This document shows positions 6,365 through 7,671 of a stretch of 7,671 bases of DNA, piece after piece. The stretch is from assembly GCA_002509665.1 (NCBI GenBank), contig DADN01000196.1, positions 1 through 7,671 on the forward strand. Reading direction: 5' to 3'. Position numbers and translations under genes: made by a program. The stretch comes from Methanobacterium sp. UBA8 (GTDB lineage Archaea > Methanobacteriota > Methanobacteria > Methanobacteriales > Methanobacteriaceae). The notes beneath the pieces were generated by a model. That model saw only the letters and a list, made by a program, of their open reading frames with translations, was not told the origin of the DNA and ran no database searches. Position 1 is the first letter of the stretch. Every line of letters starts with the position of its first letter.

Positions 6365-6401
6365 AAAAAATTCATGGCCCCAAAAATTCCATGATTTTTG
6401 G
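6365..6401. other. Two mutually exclusive hairpins upstream of the marker 7 operon
   Basis: Hairpin A pairs 6366-6377 with 6389-6399 (11 bp with one bulged T, core CATGG/CCATG). Hairpin B pairs CCAAAAAT (6380-6387) with ATTTTTGG (6394-6401) around a 6-nt loop. They share the strand 6394-6399, so only one can form at a time. No gene ends here, so an ordinary terminator is unlikely. Confidence 0.5.
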
Positions 6402-6440
6402 TAGTCCTTATAATTTCATTTTAACTGATAAAAACATCAA

Positions 6441-6467
6441 ATTTAAATATTTTAAAACCAAGGATAG
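6441..6467 (+). promoter_or_regulatory. Promoter of the marker 7 operon
   Basis: TTTAAATA (6442-6449) is a good archaeal TATA box centred 25 nt before the ATG at 6471. Transcription should therefore start at or next to the ATG, giving a leaderless or nearly leaderless mRNA. AGGA at 6461-6464 could act as a weak ribosome binding site only if a start further upstream is used, for example from TTATAATTT at 6409-6417. Confidence 0.5.
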
Positions 6468-6470
6468 ACT

Positions 6471-6986
6471 ATGAAATTTTCCTTAAAAGTTGTAACAACT
6501 CCTATGTGTGAAGAAATAGTAAAACTTGCGGGTATTTCAAACTATATAGTAAATAAAACTCCTGATTTAGTTGGAGCAGATATAGCTGTTGTTTTATCCG
6601 AAACTAAATTATCCACTGAATCCATTAAAATCAAACTCAATACATTCTCACAGATTAAAGAAAGTATAAAACTGCTTTCTGAGAAGTTTGAAACTTCTCC
6701 TTTAGATTATGAAATTAAAGAAATTAAATGCCCGAAAAAAAATCGAAAGATAAAAGTAAAAGTTTATTCAAATTTTTTAAAAGAGATAGTAAAAGATATG
6801 GGCTTTAACGTGGCTGATAAAGATTATAATTTTGTAGTTTATCCGGATTATATGAACGAAATAGTAGTAAATGAAAATGTAGAAACCGTTGAGATACCAT
6901 CCCACAAAAATGTGCCTTTATCTGCAATAAAAAGAGCTGAAATGAGATATAACATTCTGGAGAAAAGATTATGTATGAAACCTTAA
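6471..6986 (+). CDS. Unrecognised protein coupled to methanogenesis marker 7
   Basis: A 171-residue soluble protein whose family I cannot name. It has no signal peptide or membrane segment and three cysteines (13, 87 and 168) without a paired metal-binding spacing. Residues 1-45 look like a beta-alpha-beta unit: [12 protein letters not shown], then Ala-Asp-Ile-Ala-Val-Val-Leu-Ser-Glu. A lysine-rich helical stretch follows (47-75). A second beta-rich part includes Gly-Phe-Asn-Val and Phe-Val-Val-Tyr-Pro-Asp-Tyr-Met (111-128). The ATG has a TATA box 25 nt upstream. Its last 16 nt overlap the start of the marker 7 gene, so the two are cotranscribed and probably translationally coupled. Codon use is more A+T-rich than in marker 7, hinting at weaker constraint or faster evolution. 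It does not resemble markers 3, 5, 6 or 17 as I remember them. A role linked to methyl-coenzyme M reductase activation is inference from position only. Confidence 0.82.
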   Translation: MKFSLKVVTTPMCEEIVKLAGISNYIVNKTPDLVGADIAVVLSETKLSTESIKIKLNTFSQIKESIKLLSEKFETSPLDYEIKEIKCPKKNRKIKVKVYSNFLKEIVKDMGFNVADKDYNFVVYPDYMNEIVVNENVETVEIPSHKNVPLSAIKRAEMRYNILEKRLCMKP

Positions 6987-7671
6987 CTTACACTGGAGGA
7001 GTTCACAAGCATGAAGAAATTACTGAGCTTATAGAAGATTTAGGTGGGTTTGTACTACAGGAAAACCTGAGCCAGATGGATCTCGTCATAACAATCGCTG
7101 TTCCGATAGAAGATGTGGATAAAGTCCAGGAAAAGGCAAAAGAACTCCTTGGGACAGTAAAAATAGCTCCAATGGCAGGTACGGAGATTGCTATAGTTTC
7201 TCCAACTCTTGCAAGGCAGCACCTCCCTCATTCTGCATGTGATATTTCAGAATATCTTAGAAGATACGGGGCAAAGGACAATATGATCGGGCTTTCCCGT
7301 GGAGCTGGAAAAGGTATATCCAGAATTTCACAGGATGAAAAAAAGCTAATTGAAGAACATGATCTGGCTGTTTTCGCACTTGGAAGCTTTAGGGAGTGCA
7401 TATTAAACAAAATACATCTTTTTGAAGACCTTGAAATTCCGGTAGTTGTAACAGGGGCTCCAGATATAGATGTAAATGATATTCCGGGAGCAAGCGCTTA
7501 TGTGGGGGGATTAGGCAGAATTCCAAGCAGGCTTAAACGTGGAGAAAATATCAGGGCACTTAGAAGTCTGGCTGAAACTGTGGAAGGAATTCTTGATGAT
7601 AGAAGAAAGGAAATAACTGAAGATCCACCTATCGTGCCATCAATACTTGTAAAAACAGAAATTGAAAACCA
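6971..7671 (+). CDS. mmp7: Methanogenesis marker protein 7, truncated by window end
   Basis: An open frame of 233 complete codons running off the right edge; the family is about 300 residues long, so roughly the last quarter is missing. Recognised by [11 protein letters not shown] and [12 protein letters not shown] near the start. Also present are [14 protein letters not shown] (78-91), Glu-Tyr-Leu-Arg-Arg-Tyr-Gly-Ala-Lys (94-102) and Pro-Val-Val-Val-Thr-Gly-Ala-Pro (157-164). Cys90 and Cys143 are the visible cysteines. In Methanothermobacter, Mmp7 was found with McrC, Mmp3, Mmp17 and AtwA in the complex that reductively activates methyl-coenzyme M reductase using ATP. The ATG overlaps the end of the upstream gene by 16 nt, and GGAG (6959-6962) lies 8 nt before it. 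Other marker genes may follow beyond the window. Confidence 0.94.
   Translation, partial: MYETLTYTGGVHKHEEITELIEDLGGFVLQENLSQMDLVITIAVPIEDVDKVQEKAKELLGTVKIAPMAGTEIAIVSPTLARQHLPHSACDISEYLRRYGAKDNMIGLSRGAGKGISRISQDEKKLIEEHDLAVFALGSFRECILNKIHLFEDLEIPVVVTGAPDIDVNDIPGASAYVGGLGRIPSRLKRGENIRALRSLAETVEGILDDRRKEITEDPPIVPSILVKTEIEN

Noticed and set aside
6361..6401. Hairpin B read as a minus-strand terminator, since T-rich sequence follows it on that strand
   Set aside because: No minus-strand gene lies immediately to its right; the neighbouring gene there runs on the plus strand.
7228..7410. Minus-strand open frame inside mmp7
   Set aside because: It is antisense to a conserved coding region and has no supporting features.

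Overview
The window reads as chromosomal DNA of a methanogenic archaeon of the order Methanobacteriales, most likely a mesophilic Methanobacterium-like species. The evidence is a methanogenesis marker 7 gene, the coenzyme M gene comB, a DUF1922 zinc-ribbon protein very like Methanothermobacter MTH1184, small TRAM and PRC-barrel proteins, A+T-rich intergenic DNA with TATA-type promoters, and GGAGGTGAT-like ribosome binding sites. No rRNA, tRNA, insertion sequence or CRISPR array was seen.

Layout. (1) 1-760, minus strand: a gene for a small secreted protein with an M14 / aspartoacylase-like set of putative zinc ligands. It has a perfect Shine-Dalgarno, an apparent AUA start and a textbook hairpin-plus-T terminator. 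(2) 761-1138: an A+T-rich spacer without genes but with several inverted repeats. (3) 1139-5374, minus strand: five genes in transcriptional order TRAM protein, comB, TraB/PrgY membrane protein, DUF1922 zinc ribbon, and a GTPBP1/2-type translational GTPase. comB and traB are 14 nt apart. DUF1922 and the GTPase are 41 nt apart and probably share a transcript. (4) 5375-5603: a divergent promoter region carrying two related operator-like elements. (5) 5604-5876, plus strand: a small acidic orphan protein. (6) 5943-6206, minus strand: a PRC-barrel protein, convergent with the orphan. (7) 6207-6470: a second divergent promoter region with two mutually exclusive hairpins. (8) 6471-7671, plus strand: an unrecognised 171-residue protein whose 3' end overlaps by 16 nt the gene for methanogenesis marker 7, which runs off the window.

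Functionally, comB (coenzyme M synthesis) and marker 7 (activation of methyl-coenzyme M reductase) both serve the last step of methanogenesis. TRAM and the GTPase belong to RNA handling and translation. The secreted putative peptidase is an accessory gene that may act on the cell envelope or on extracellular peptides.

The points most worth a second look are the AUA-initiated secreted metalloenzyme candidate, the unknown protein coupled to marker 7, the duplicated tail of the TRAM gene that has become part of the comB promoter, and the paired operator-like elements between the TRAM gene and the orphan gene.
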